Shown here: piece after piece, positions 15,192-22,814 of the stretch
How the letters are laid out: each line of letters begins with the position of its first letter
Numbering within the stretch: the first letter of the stretch is position 1
Assembly: GCF_002954775.1 (NCBI RefSeq)
Contig: NZ_PJME01000031.1
Location: 47,390-111,389, forward strand
Origin: Streptomyces geranii
GTDB lineage: Bacteria; Actinomycetota; Actinomycetes; Streptomycetales; Streptomycetaceae
Length of the DNA stretch: 64,000 bases
Reading direction: 5' to 3'
Notes under the pieces: generated by a model
What the model was told of the DNA's origin: nothing
Seen by the model: the letters and a program-made list of their open reading frames with translations, nothing else
Database searches by the model: none
Position numbers and translations under genes: made by a program

Positions 15192-18100
15192 GTGCCGCAC
15201 CGCGAACCTCAGCACAGGTCACCGCGACCAGCGCAGCCACCGCAATCAGTGCAGCCACTGCAACCAGCGCAATCAGTGCAGTCACTGCAACCAGCGCAAT
15301 CAGCGCAGCCACCGCAATCGGCGCAGCCCCAGCCACCGCACGCCCCGGCCACACCCTGGACCCGCAAGTCCTTCCTGCGGGGCATGGCAGCCGCCGGAGT
15401 GACCCCACTGCTCCTCCCCGGACTCCTCCCGGCAACCGCCCACGCCGCACCCGCACTTGAGTCCGGCGGACCCGAATTCCCCCTGGTACGCGCCGGATCG
15501 GCCACCGGCATCTACGTGGACGCCGCCGACGACCGTGCCGTGATCCGCGCGGCCGGCGACCTCCAGGCGGACGTCGAACGGGTCACCGGCAGCCGCCCCC
15601 AGCTGCTCCACACCCTGCCCGAGCGGGCCCCGCACCTGGTCGTCGTCGGCACGATCGGCGCGAGTCCCGTCATCGACCGGCTGATCGCCCAGGGCCGCCT
15701 CAAGGTCGCCCGGGTGCGGGGGCGTTGGGAGGCCTCGGTGACCCAGGTCGTCGAACGCCCGCTGCCCGGCGTGGACCGCGCCCTGGTGATCGCAGGCAGC
15801 GACCGGCGCGGCACGGTCTACGGCGTCTACGACACCTCGGAACGCATCGGCGTCTCCCCCTGGTACTGGTGGGCCGACGTGCCCATCGAGCACCGCGAGG
15901 AGGTGGCCGTCCCTGCGGGTCCCTTCGTCCGGCACGAGCCGTCCGTCCGTTTCCGGGGCATCTTCATCAACGACGAGCAGAACCTGACCACTTGGTCCCA
16001 CCGCACCCAGGAGCCGGACAAGAACATCGGCCCGGAGACCTACAAGCACGTCTTCGAGCTGCTCCTGCGCCTCAAGGCCAACTACCTCTGGCCCGCCATG
16101 CATCCGTACTCCGACTTCTTCAACAAGCACCGCGAGAACCCCGAACTCGCCGAGCACTACGGCATAGTCGTCGGCTCCAGCCACCCCGAGGCCCTGCTGC
16201 GCAACGGCGTCCACGAATGGGACCCGTGGGCGGCCGAGCACCGGAACGCCGACGGCACCCTCCCGGTGTACGACTACACGGTGAACCCCGGTGTCATCTC
16301 GGACTACTGGAGAGCCCGGGCCGCCCAGAACGCCACCTACGAGAGCAGCTGGACCCTCGGCATGCGCGGGCTGCACGACTCGGCGCTGGAGACGAAGTAC
16401 GCCACGACGATCCCCGAGAAGGTCGTGGTGATGAACGACATCATCGCCGACCAGCGCCGCATCCTGGCCGAGGAGGTCGGCCCGGCCGCCGAGCCGCAGA
16501 TCTTCATCCCGTACAAGGAGGTCCTGGACCTCTACAACGCGGGCGTCCAGGTCCCCGACGACGTCACGCTCATCTGGCCGGACGACAACCACGGCAACAT
16601 GCGCCAGCTGCCGAACGACGCCGAGCGGGGGCGCCCGGGCGGCAACGGCATCTACTACCACCTCTCCTACTGGGGCCGCCCGAAGAGCTATCTCTGGCTG
16701 GACACCACCCAAGTCGCCAAGGTCTGGCAGGAGTTGCGCCGGGTCCACGAGCACGGCGCCGACCGGATGTGGATCTTCAACGTGGGGGACGTCAAGTCGA
16801 TCGAGACCGGCCTGTCCTTCGCGATGGACGTCGCCTGGGACGTGGACCGGTGGGGCGCGGACGACGTGGAGGGCGCCAGGGGTGTCGAGGGCTTCCTCGT
16901 CGAGTGGGCGGGGCGGCAGTTCGGGCGGCGGCACGGCCCGGAGATCGCGGCGATCCGTACCGAGTACTACCGTCTCGCGGCCGAACTGCGCCCGGAGTTC
17001 ATCGCCAAGGGGATCGTCTCGGTGGTCCACCACGGCGACGAGGCGGGCGCCAGAATGGACGCCTACGCCCAACTCCTCGACCGCGCACGCACCTTGGGCG
17101 CCAAGCTGCCCGCGGCCTACCGCGACGCCTACTTCGAGCTGGTCGAATACCCGGTGCACGGGGCCTACTTGATGAACCTCAAGTACTACTGGGCGGACCG
17201 CAACGCCCTCGCGCTCCGCCAGGGACGCGGCGCCGGGACCAACCGTTTCGCGGACCTCGCCGAAGCGGCCCACACGGCCGAGGCGGCGCTGACCAAGCGC
17301 TACAACACCGAGGTGGCGGGCAGGAAATGGGACGGGATCGTCAACCCGTACCCCTCGCAGATCCCGAAGGCGCCGGGCCGCCCGGCCGTCAGCAGGGTCG
17401 CCCGGCAGGAGACCTCGGGCCTCGGGGTGGCGTCGGAGGGCAACGAGACGGGGACGGCCCGCCCGCTGTCTTTCTTCTCCGGCACCCGGGACCGCCGCTT
17501 CGTCGACGTCTTCAACACCGGCTTCCTGCCAGTGAGTTGGACGGCCGAGGCCGGCCAGCCCTGGGTCCTGCTGAGCGAGTCGGGCGGCTCGCTGACCGAC
17601 CAGACCAGGGTGTGGGTGGAGATCGACTGGGACCGGGTGCCCGAGGGCACGTGGGACGCCACGGTCACCGTGAGCGCCGTGGGCGGTGCCGACGCCGGTC
17701 AGCGGATCGACGTACCGCTGACCGTCCGCAACGACGGTGAACGGGCCCGGCGTTCGGCGCGCGGGTTCGTCGAGGCGCACGGGTACGTCTCCATCGACGC
17801 CGTGCACACCGACCGCCGGGTGGCGCGCGGCGGGGCCCGCTGGCGTACCGTGCGTGGGCTGGGGCGGCGTACCGGCGCGGTGGAGGCGGTGCCGTCGACG
17901 GCGGCGCCGGTGACCGCCGAATTCGCCTCGCGGGCGCCGGAGTTGAGGTACCGGGTGCGGTTCGTCAGCACCGGCACCTTCCCGGTGACCGTCTTCCGGC
18001 TGCCGTCGCTCGACGAGCGGGGGTATCGGCGGCTGGCGATCTCGCTCGACGACCAGCCGGTGACCGTCCTGTCGGGACAGTCCGTCGCCACCGGCAACCG

Positions 18101-18305
18101 GGGTGACGCCTGGGCCCGCAATGTGGAGGACGGTGTCGAGCGGCTGACGGCCACGGTGACCGTCACCGAGCCCGGCGAACACGTCCTGCGGCTCTTCATG
18201 GTCGACCCGGCGATCGCCGTCGACCAGATCGTCATCGACACGGGCGGGTTGCCGGTCAGCTATCTGGCTCCCCCGGAGAGTTATCGGAGTCATCGGCCCG
18301 CCTAG
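15192..18305 (+). CDS. GH115-family alpha-glucuronidase-like secreted enzyme
   Basis: About 1037 residues from GTG 15192 (AAAGGGA at 15178-15184; an ATG at 15105 is possible but overlaps an operator-like site). It matches the xylan alpha-1,2-glucuronidase family GH115 in length and in conserved blocks: RFRGIFINDEQNLTTW, LRLKANYLWPAMHP, LIWPDDNHGNMRQLP and NVGDVKSIETGLSFAMD. The C-terminus has the usual beta-sandwich region. Export is probably by Tat: TRKSFLRG, a Lys-for-Arg variant, precedes a hydrophobic stretch ending ATAHA. The N-region is unusually long (about 55 residues) and holds a Gln/Pro repeat. The expected role is removal of glucuronic acid side chains from xylan or arabinogalactan. 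Confidence 0.85.
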   Translation: MPHREPQHRSPRPAQPPQSVQPLQPAQSVQSLQPAQSAQPPQSAQPQPPHAPATPWTRKSFLRGMAAAGVTPLLLPGLLPATAHAAPALESGGPEFPLVRAGSATGIYVDAADDRAVIRAAGDLQADVERVTGSRPQLLHTLPERAPHLVVVGTIGASPVIDRLIAQGRLKVARVRGRWEASVTQVVERPLPGVDRALVIAGSDRRGTVYGVYDTSERIGVSPWYWWADVPIEHREEVAVPAGPFVRHEPSVRFRGIFINDEQNLTTWSHRTQEPDKNIGPETYKHVFELLLRLKANYLWPAMHPYSDFFNKHRENPELAEHYGIVVGSSHPEALLRNGVHEWDPWAAEHRNADGTLPVYDYTVNPGVISDYWRARAAQNATYESSWTLGMRGLHDSALETKYATTIPEKVVVMNDIIADQRRILAEEVGPAAEPQIFIPYKEVLDLYNAGVQVPDDVTLIWPDDNHGNMRQLPNDAERGRPGGNGIYYHLSYWGRPKSYLWLDTTQVAKVWQELRRVHEHGADRMWIFNVGDVKSIETGLSFAMDVAWDVDRWGADDVEGARGVEGFLVEWAGRQFGRRHGPEIAAIRTEYYRLAAELRPEFIAKGIVSVVHHGDEAGARMDAYAQLLDRARTLGAKLPAAYRDAYFELVEYPVHGAYLMNLKYYWADRNALALRQGRGAGTNRFADLAEAAHTAEAALTKRYNTEVAGRKWDGIVNPYPSQIPKAPGRPAVSRVARQETSGLGVASEGNETGTARPLSFFSGTRDRRFVDVFNTGFLPVSWTAEAGQPWVLLSESGGSLTDQTRVWVEIDWDRVPEGTWDATVTVSAVGGADAGQRIDVPLTVRNDGERARRSARGFVEAHGYVSIDAVHTDRRVARGGARWRTVRGLGRRTGAVEAVPSTAAPVTAEFASRAPELRYRVRFVSTGTFPVTVFRLPSLDERGYRRLAISLDDQPVTVLSGQSVATGNRGDAWARNVEDGVERLTATVTVTEPGEHVLRLFMVDPAIAVDQIVIDTGGLPVSYLAPPESYRSHRPA
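15243..15323 (+). repeat. Three tandem 27-bp units in the N-region of the GH115 protein
   Basis: Units at 15243-15269, 15270-15296 and 15297-15323 encode QSVQPLQPA, QSVQSLQPA and QSAQPPQSA. They lie before the signal-peptide core, so the repeat is on the part that would be cleaved. Shorter degenerate units continue on both sides. Copy number may vary by slippage. Confidence 0.8.
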
Positions 18306-18320
18306 GAAGCCGGCGTTTTA

Positions 18321-18402
18321 CATCGGATCTATCTTCGGCTTGACAGGAGCGTTGACGGGCTTCTGGGCCAGTTCTAGGCTCCTCCGCAAGATAGATCCGA
18401 TG
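18321..18402 (+). promoter_or_regulatory. Promoter flanked by a perfect pair of 15-bp inverted operators
   Basis: CATCGGATCTATCTT (18321-18335) recurs as its exact reverse complement at 18388-18402. Between them lie TTGACG (18352-18357) and TAGGCT (18375-18380) with a 17-bp spacer, an excellent Streptomyces promoter. The second operator begins at about the expected start point and the first lies 16 bp before the -35 box. Repression by a looped or bridging dimer is inferred. It should control the lyase-like gene and GH95-like gene downstream. Confidence 0.75.
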
Positions 18403-18454
18403 AATCGCCATCTCTAGAAGTTGCACTCCTGGAAGCTGGAAGGGTTGATTTGGC

Positions 18455-19147
18455 ATGCCCATGACTCCATCGAGGCGCACGGTTCTGGCGGCCGGAGGCT
18501 TACTCGCCGGAGGCGCCCTCTGGTCCGCGACCCAGTCGACGGCCACCGCGTCTCCCGCCGCCCGCGCCGCCGCGGACCCCACGGACGGCTGGACGAAGAC
18601 GGCCTTCACCTACGGCATGCAGAAGCCGTGGAACCTGGCCCTGAGCGACCGCTACAGCAACAGCGGCGGGGTCCACCGCATGTGGGTGTACGACACCGAC
18701 GAGCCCATGTCCGAGGGGAGTTCGACCGACCCGCGCACCGAGATGCGCTGGCGGCAGGAGTACACGTCGGGCCGCCACATGTGGGACGCCGACGTCTACC
18801 TCCCGTCCGGCACGAACGGCGCGACCTTCGTGCAGATCCTCCGCGTGATCCACCCCGAGGGCACCCCGGCCACGGACTTCATGCTCAACGCGTACAGCGG
18901 GAGCGGTGGCACGGTCCGGGCGTACGACAGCACGGTGTTGAAGACGAACGCGTACGACACCTGGTTCAACGTCAAGCTCGCGCACAACGCCTCGGCGGGC
19001 AGCGTGGAGGTGTACTTCGACGACCAGTTGGTTCTCACCAGGGCCGACCGGGGCCCCGCCACCCGGCACTTCAAGAACGGCGTCTACCACCACGGCACCG
19101 GCCGGGCCGAGGCCCGCTTCCGCAACCTCACCTACTGGACGCGGTGA
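18455..19147 (+). CDS. Secreted jelly-roll polysaccharide lyase-like protein
   Basis: A 230-residue exported protein with a twin-arginine signal (SRRTVLAAGG, then a hydrophobic core and an Ala-rich cleavage region). The mature part looks like the small beta-jelly-roll polysaccharide lyases (PL7/PL20-like): STDPRTEMRW near residue 92, GRHMWDADVYLP, TFVQILRV, WFNVKLAHN and the end FKNGVYHHGTGRAEARFRNLTYW. These blocks resemble the catalytic face of glucuronan/alginate lyases, but the catalytic residues could not be assigned with certainty. The start could also be ATG 18461. It lies 7 bp before the next gene and between two carbohydrate enzymes, suggesting a uronic-acid-containing substrate. Confidence 0.65.
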   Translation: MPMTPSRRTVLAAGGLLAGGALWSATQSTATASPAARAAADPTDGWTKTAFTYGMQKPWNLALSDRYSNSGGVHRMWVYDTDEPMSEGSSTDPRTEMRWRQEYTSGRHMWDADVYLPSGTNGATFVQILRVIHPEGTPATDFMLNAYSGSGGTVRAYDSTVLKTNAYDTWFNVKLAHNASAGSVEVYFDDQLVLTRADRGPATRHFKNGVYHHGTGRAEARFRNLTYWTR

Positions 19148-19154
19148 TCCGGCG

Positions 19155-21494
19155 ATGACTTCCAGAAGAGCGGTCATCGGATCGGCGCTGGCCGGGACAA
19201 CGGCCGCGGCGCTGCCGGGAGTTGCCCAGGCGGCCGGTGGTGAGGGTGTCACCGCTCTTCCCTCGGGCGGCCGTTGGAAGCTCCGCAACCGCATGGACTC
19301 GGACGCGGCCTGGGCGGACTTCCTCCGCCGGCAGGACCTGCTGTGGTGCCGGATACCCACGCTGTGGCACGAGGGCCCGTTCCTCGGGGACGGCCGACTG
19401 GGCAGCATGATCTACAAGGAGCCGGGCGCGAACGCGATCCGCTTCACCGTCCAGCACGGCGAAGTCCAGGACCACCGCCCGGAGTTCGGGAGCGGCTGGG
19501 GCACCTGCCGGCTCCCGGTCGGGCATCTGACCCTGGACCCGGTCGGCACGATCACGGCGGTGGACTGGCGCCTGAGCCTCTGGAACGCCGAACTGACAGG
19601 CACGATCACCACCGACAAGGGCACCCTGACCCTCGCCGCCCTCATCCACGACGGCATCCTCGCCGCCCGCGTCACGGCGACCGGCGACGAGGAGGTCCAC
19701 TGGACCTTCCACCCGGAGGAGGCGATCAGCCCGCGCAAGATCAGCGAGGCGCCACCGACGGGATACGTCCCGAACCCACCCTGGACCGCCAGGACGATGG
19801 ACGACGGCATCGAGCAGGTCCTCCAGCCCCTGGCGGGAGGCGGCCAGACGGCAACGGCGTACCGCCCCCCGGACTCGCAGTCGCAGTCGCAGTCGCAGTC
19901 GGAGTCGGAGTCGGAGTCGGGCGACACCCTGCTCCTCACGGTCGCCCACAGCCACCCCTCCGACACCAGGGCGGGCGAGGCCGCGCTGCGGAAAATCCGC
20001 CGCACGAAGCCGGGTTACCGGAACCTCCGCGCTCCGCACACCCGTTGGTGGCACGCGTACTACCCCAAGAGCTTCGTCTCGTTCCCCGACGAGCGGCTGC
20101 AGAGCTTCCACTGGATCCAGCTCTACAAGGTCGCGTCGGCCAGCCGCGCGGGCGGCCCGCCCATGGCCACCTGCGGCCCCTGGCTGGAGCCCACCCCCTG
20201 GCCGGCGGTGTGGTGGAACCTCAACATCCAGCTGGAGTACTGGCTCATCCACGGCTCCAACCACCTGGAACTCGACGCGCTCGCCACCACCGTCCGCCAG
20301 AACCAGGAGCAGTTGACCGCGAACGTGCCCGCCGCCTACCGCTCGGACAGCTCAGGGGTGGGCCGCAGCTCGGACATGTTCGCCAACCGCAACGTCGGCA
20401 CCCCCGGCACCGGCGCCGAAGTCGGCGACCTGGCCTGGGCGTTGCACAACGTCTGGCTGAGCTACCGCCACAGCATGGACGAGCGCCTGCTGCGCGACAC
20501 CCTCTACCCCCTCCTCCGCCGGGCGATCAACTACTACCTGCACTTCCTCCAACCAGGAGACGACGGCAAGCTGCACCTCCCCTCCACCCTCTCCCCGGAG
20601 TACCCGGTGATCCCCCCGAAGGACACCAACTACGACCTGTCGCTGATCCGTTGGGGCTGCACGGCACTCCTGGAGGCGGCGGACCGCCTGGGCGTGGACG
20701 ACCCGCTGGCCCCCCGCTGGCAGGAGACGTTGACGCGACTGACGCCGTACCCGGTGGACGCCAACGGCTACATGATCGGCGCGGACACCCCGTACGCCCA
20801 GTCGCACCGCCACTACTCCCACCTCCTCATGGTCTACCCGCTGTACCTGGTCAACTGGGACCAGCCGGAACACCGTGAGCTGATCGAGAGGTCGGTCGTC
20901 CACTGGCACGCCCTGACCGGCGCCCACCGCGGCTACAGCTACACGGGCGCCGCCTCGCTCTACGCGATGATGGGCCGAGGCGAGACGGCCCTCACGTACC
21001 TGAAGAAGTTCTTCGACACGACCACCCGCTACCCCTGCCGGGCCAACACCCACTACACGGAGGCGGGCCCGGTCATCGAGACCCCGCTCTCCGCCTCCCA
21101 GTCCCTGCACGACCTGCTCTGCCAGAGCTGGGGCGGTGTCGTACGAGTGTTCCCCGCGATCCCGCCCACCTGGCCGGACGTCACCCTGCACGACTTCCGC
21201 ACCCAGGGCGCCTTCCTGGTCAGCGCGGTCCGCAGGGCGGGCACGACCCGCTTCATCCGCGTACGCAGCCTGGCGGGCGAGCCGCTGCGCCTCCGCCACG
21301 ACCTCACCGGCGGCCCGCCGCACGCACTCCTGGACGACGGCACGCGGGCCCGTACGAAGGTGTCGGCGGACGGCACCCTCACGATCGACCTGGCGAAGGG
21401 GCGGGAGGTGCTGCTGTACGCGGGGGAGCGGCCCGAGTTGGCGATAGCGCCGGTGGATCCGGGGGAGCGGGGGGAGGCTTGGGGGCTGCCGTAG
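19155..21494 (+). CDS. GH95-like glycoside hydrolase, Tat-exported
   Basis: A 779-residue exported enzyme with a twin-arginine signal (TSRRAVIGSALAG...GVAQAAGG). It has the layout of GH95 (alpha-L-fucosidase/galactosidase family): an N-terminal beta domain starting LWHEGPFLGDGRLGSMIY, an alpha-helical barrel with WWNLNIQLEYWLIHGSNHLEL, and SHRHYSHLLMVYPL followed by a small C-terminal beta domain. Substrate preference cannot be read from sequence and the family assignment is by motif pattern only. A TCG/CAG microsatellite inserts a Gln-Ser/Glu-Ser run at residues 241-256. It lies 7 bp after the lyase-like gene and shares its promoter. Confidence 0.75.
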   Translation: MTSRRAVIGSALAGTTAAALPGVAQAAGGEGVTALPSGGRWKLRNRMDSDAAWADFLRRQDLLWCRIPTLWHEGPFLGDGRLGSMIYKEPGANAIRFTVQHGEVQDHRPEFGSGWGTCRLPVGHLTLDPVGTITAVDWRLSLWNAELTGTITTDKGTLTLAALIHDGILAARVTATGDEEVHWTFHPEEAISPRKISEAPPTGYVPNPPWTARTMDDGIEQVLQPLAGGGQTATAYRPPDSQSQSQSQSESESESGDTLLLTVAHSHPSDTRAGEAALRKIRRTKPGYRNLRAPHTRWWHAYYPKSFVSFPDERLQSFHWIQLYKVASASRAGGPPMATCGPWLEPTPWPAVWWNLNIQLEYWLIHGSNHLELDALATTVRQNQEQLTANVPAAYRSDSSGVGRSSDMFANRNVGTPGTGAEVGDLAWALHNVWLSYRHSMDERLLRDTLYPLLRRAINYYLHFLQPGDDGKLHLPSTLSPEYPVIPPKDTNYDLSLIRWGCTALLEAADRLGVDDPLAPRWQETLTRLTPYPVDANGYMIGADTPYAQSHRHYSHLLMVYPLYLVNWDQPEHRELIERSVVHWHALTGAHRGYSYTGAASLYAMMGRGETALTYLKKFFDTTTRYPCRANTHYTEAGPVIETPLSASQSLHDLLCQSWGGVVRVFPAIPPTWPDVTLHDFRTQGAFLVSAVRRAGTTRFIRVRSLAGEPLRLRHDLTGGPPHALLDDGTRARTKVSADGTLTIDLAKGREVLLYAGERPELAIAPVDPGERGEAWGLP
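19875..19920 (+). repeat. TCGCAG/TCGGAG hexamer microsatellite inside the GH95-like gene
   Basis: Four TCGCAG units run into TCGGAG units, coding for a Gln-Ser then Glu-Ser alternation in a probable surface loop. The frame is kept because the unit is six bases. Confidence 0.85.
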
Positions 21495-21496
21495 CC

Positions 21497-21612
21497 CCGA
21501 CCCCGATCCCGGCCTCGGCCCTGACCCTGACCCTGACCTCAGCCTCGACCCTGACCCTGACCCTGACCCTGCCCCTGACCTCAGCCCCGACCCCGACCCT
21601 GACCTCGGCCTC
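21497..21612. repeat. CCCTGA-type hexamer tract between convergent genes
   Basis: Degenerate tandem hexamers of the type ACCCTG/CCCTGA and GACCTCAGCCTC fill the gap between the GH95-like gene and the convergent ArsR-type gene. One strand is strongly pyrimidine-rich. It could act as a slippery spacer or transcription pause region; no gene is seen. Confidence 0.75.
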
Positions 21613-21613
21613 G

Positions 21614-22681
21614 TCAGCGCACGATCGCGCGCAGAAGCTCCACTCCCGTCTGCATCAGCTTCTGCACGTCGACCCGGTGGTAGACGTATCTGCCGCTGCG
21701 CTCCGACGTGAGGACGCCGGCCGTGCGCAGGCGGGCGAGATGGCGTGAGACCTGCGGTCGGGTCATGTTCATGCGGCGGGCGAGGTCGGAGGTGGTGATC
21801 GCCTCGTTCACCAGGTGGCGGCAGAGGGCGAGGCGGGCCGGGTCCGCCAGAATCGTCAGGCGTCGCTGCATCTCGTCGATGGACGCGGGTCGGTCGTGCC
21901 AGGCCACCGGGTAATGCACCACCACGGGGAATCCCGCCTCACCGCGAATGATGAGATGCGGGCGGCCGTGAATGGTCGGGACGAGAAAGGTGCTGTTTCC
22001 CCGGAGGGCGACCGTCAGGTTCTGCAGTTTGTCGAAACGCACCGCCCTGCCGCCCTGGACCGGCAGGGCGGCAGGGCTCACGGACGAGATCAGCTCGGCG
22101 AGCGGCAGCCCGCGCAGCCTCGAACGGGCCTGGTCGGCCTCCTCGCGCAGCCGGTCGTGAATGCGCGCCCATTCCTCCGCGAAGAACTCCTCGACGCAGT
22201 CCGACAGGGTTCGTAGCAGCATGACGCGGAATTCCGCCGGGTCGTCGACGAGCGTTCTCGCCAGCTCGCCCCGCGAGAAAGAGCGCGCCTCGCACGCGGC
22301 GACGAATTCGCCCGGCCGGGATGCCGCCTCCCGGGGATCGAATTCGCCCCCGTGGATCGAGTAGGCGGCGGCCTCGACGAACTCGCGTTCCGGCAGCCGC
22401 GACAGCCGCTCGATCTCCGCGTCCACGTCCGTGCCGAGCGGGCCGCTCAGCGGCAGCAGCAGTCGGCAGCGGCGGCGGGCCCAGAGCGGCGCGAAGCGGG
22501 TCAGCCCGGCCCGCAGCCCCGGCGACAGCGACTCGTCGGTCCGCAGCAGCCACGCCCGGTACTCGATGTGGTGGTCGGGCTCTGCGAGTGCGTGCAGACA
22601 GGCCTGCAGTTCGGAGATCGGCGAGACCCCGATCTCCACGTCCGCGCTGTTCGCCCCCCTGAGGTCAAGTAGCACCGGCAC
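21614..22681 (-). CDS. ArsR-type transcriptional regulator with DUF5937-like N-terminal region
   Basis: A 355-residue DNA-binding protein. The C-terminal 90 residues form an ArsR winged helix: RRLTILADPARLALCRHLVNEAITTSDLARRMN, shown in part, then MTRPQVSRHLARLRTAGVLTSERSGRYVYHRVD. The N-terminal 250 residues match the long ligand- or partner-binding region seen with this helix in actinobacteria (DUF5937-like). No metal-binding Cys motif is present. Start is GTG at 22681. It is divergent from the CocE-CapA-AbgT operon, with a palindrome in the shared region, so control of that operon is inferred. Confidence 0.85.
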   Translation of the reverse strand: MPVLLDLRGANSADVEIGVSPISELQACLHALAEPDHHIEYRAWLLRTDESLSPGLRAGLTRFAPLWARRRCRLLLPLSGPLGTDVDAEIERLSRLPEREFVEAAAYSIHGGEFDPREAASRPGEFVAACEARSFSRGELARTLVDDPAEFRVMLLRTLSDCVEEFFAEEWARIHDRLREEADQARSRLRGLPLAELISSVSPAALPVQGGRAVRFDKLQNLTVALRGNSTFLVPTIHGRPHLIIRGEAGFPVVVHYPVAWHDRPASIDEMQRRLTILADPARLALCRHLVNEAITTSDLARRMNMTRPQVSRHLARLRTAGVLTSERSGRYVYHRVDVQKLMQTGVELLRAIVR

Positions 22682-22705
22682 TTGGCCAGCCTAACCCCGC
22701 CCCCG

Positions 22706-22737
22706 CCCACTGTTGTCGCCTGCGCGGTAACAGTGGG
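22706..22737. promoter_or_regulatory. Inverted repeat in the ArsR/CocE divergent promoter region
   Basis: CCCACTGTT (22706-22714) pairs with AACAGTGGG (22729-22737), 9 bp exact, with centres 23 bp apart. It lies 25 bp before the regulator start and 78 bp before the CocE gene, the expected place for an autoregulatory operator. Confidence 0.55.
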
Positions 22738-22814
22738 TCCGCGCCGTGGCCGTCGGCGTAGCGTCCCCGCCCACATGCAGCGATGCGAGGTCCTGCGAGG
22801 TCGAGGTCGAGGGA

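Noticed and set aside
19875..19920. Microsatellite as phase-variation switch of the GH95-like gene
   Set aside because: The unit is six bases, so length changes keep the frame; it could alter a loop but not switch the gene off.
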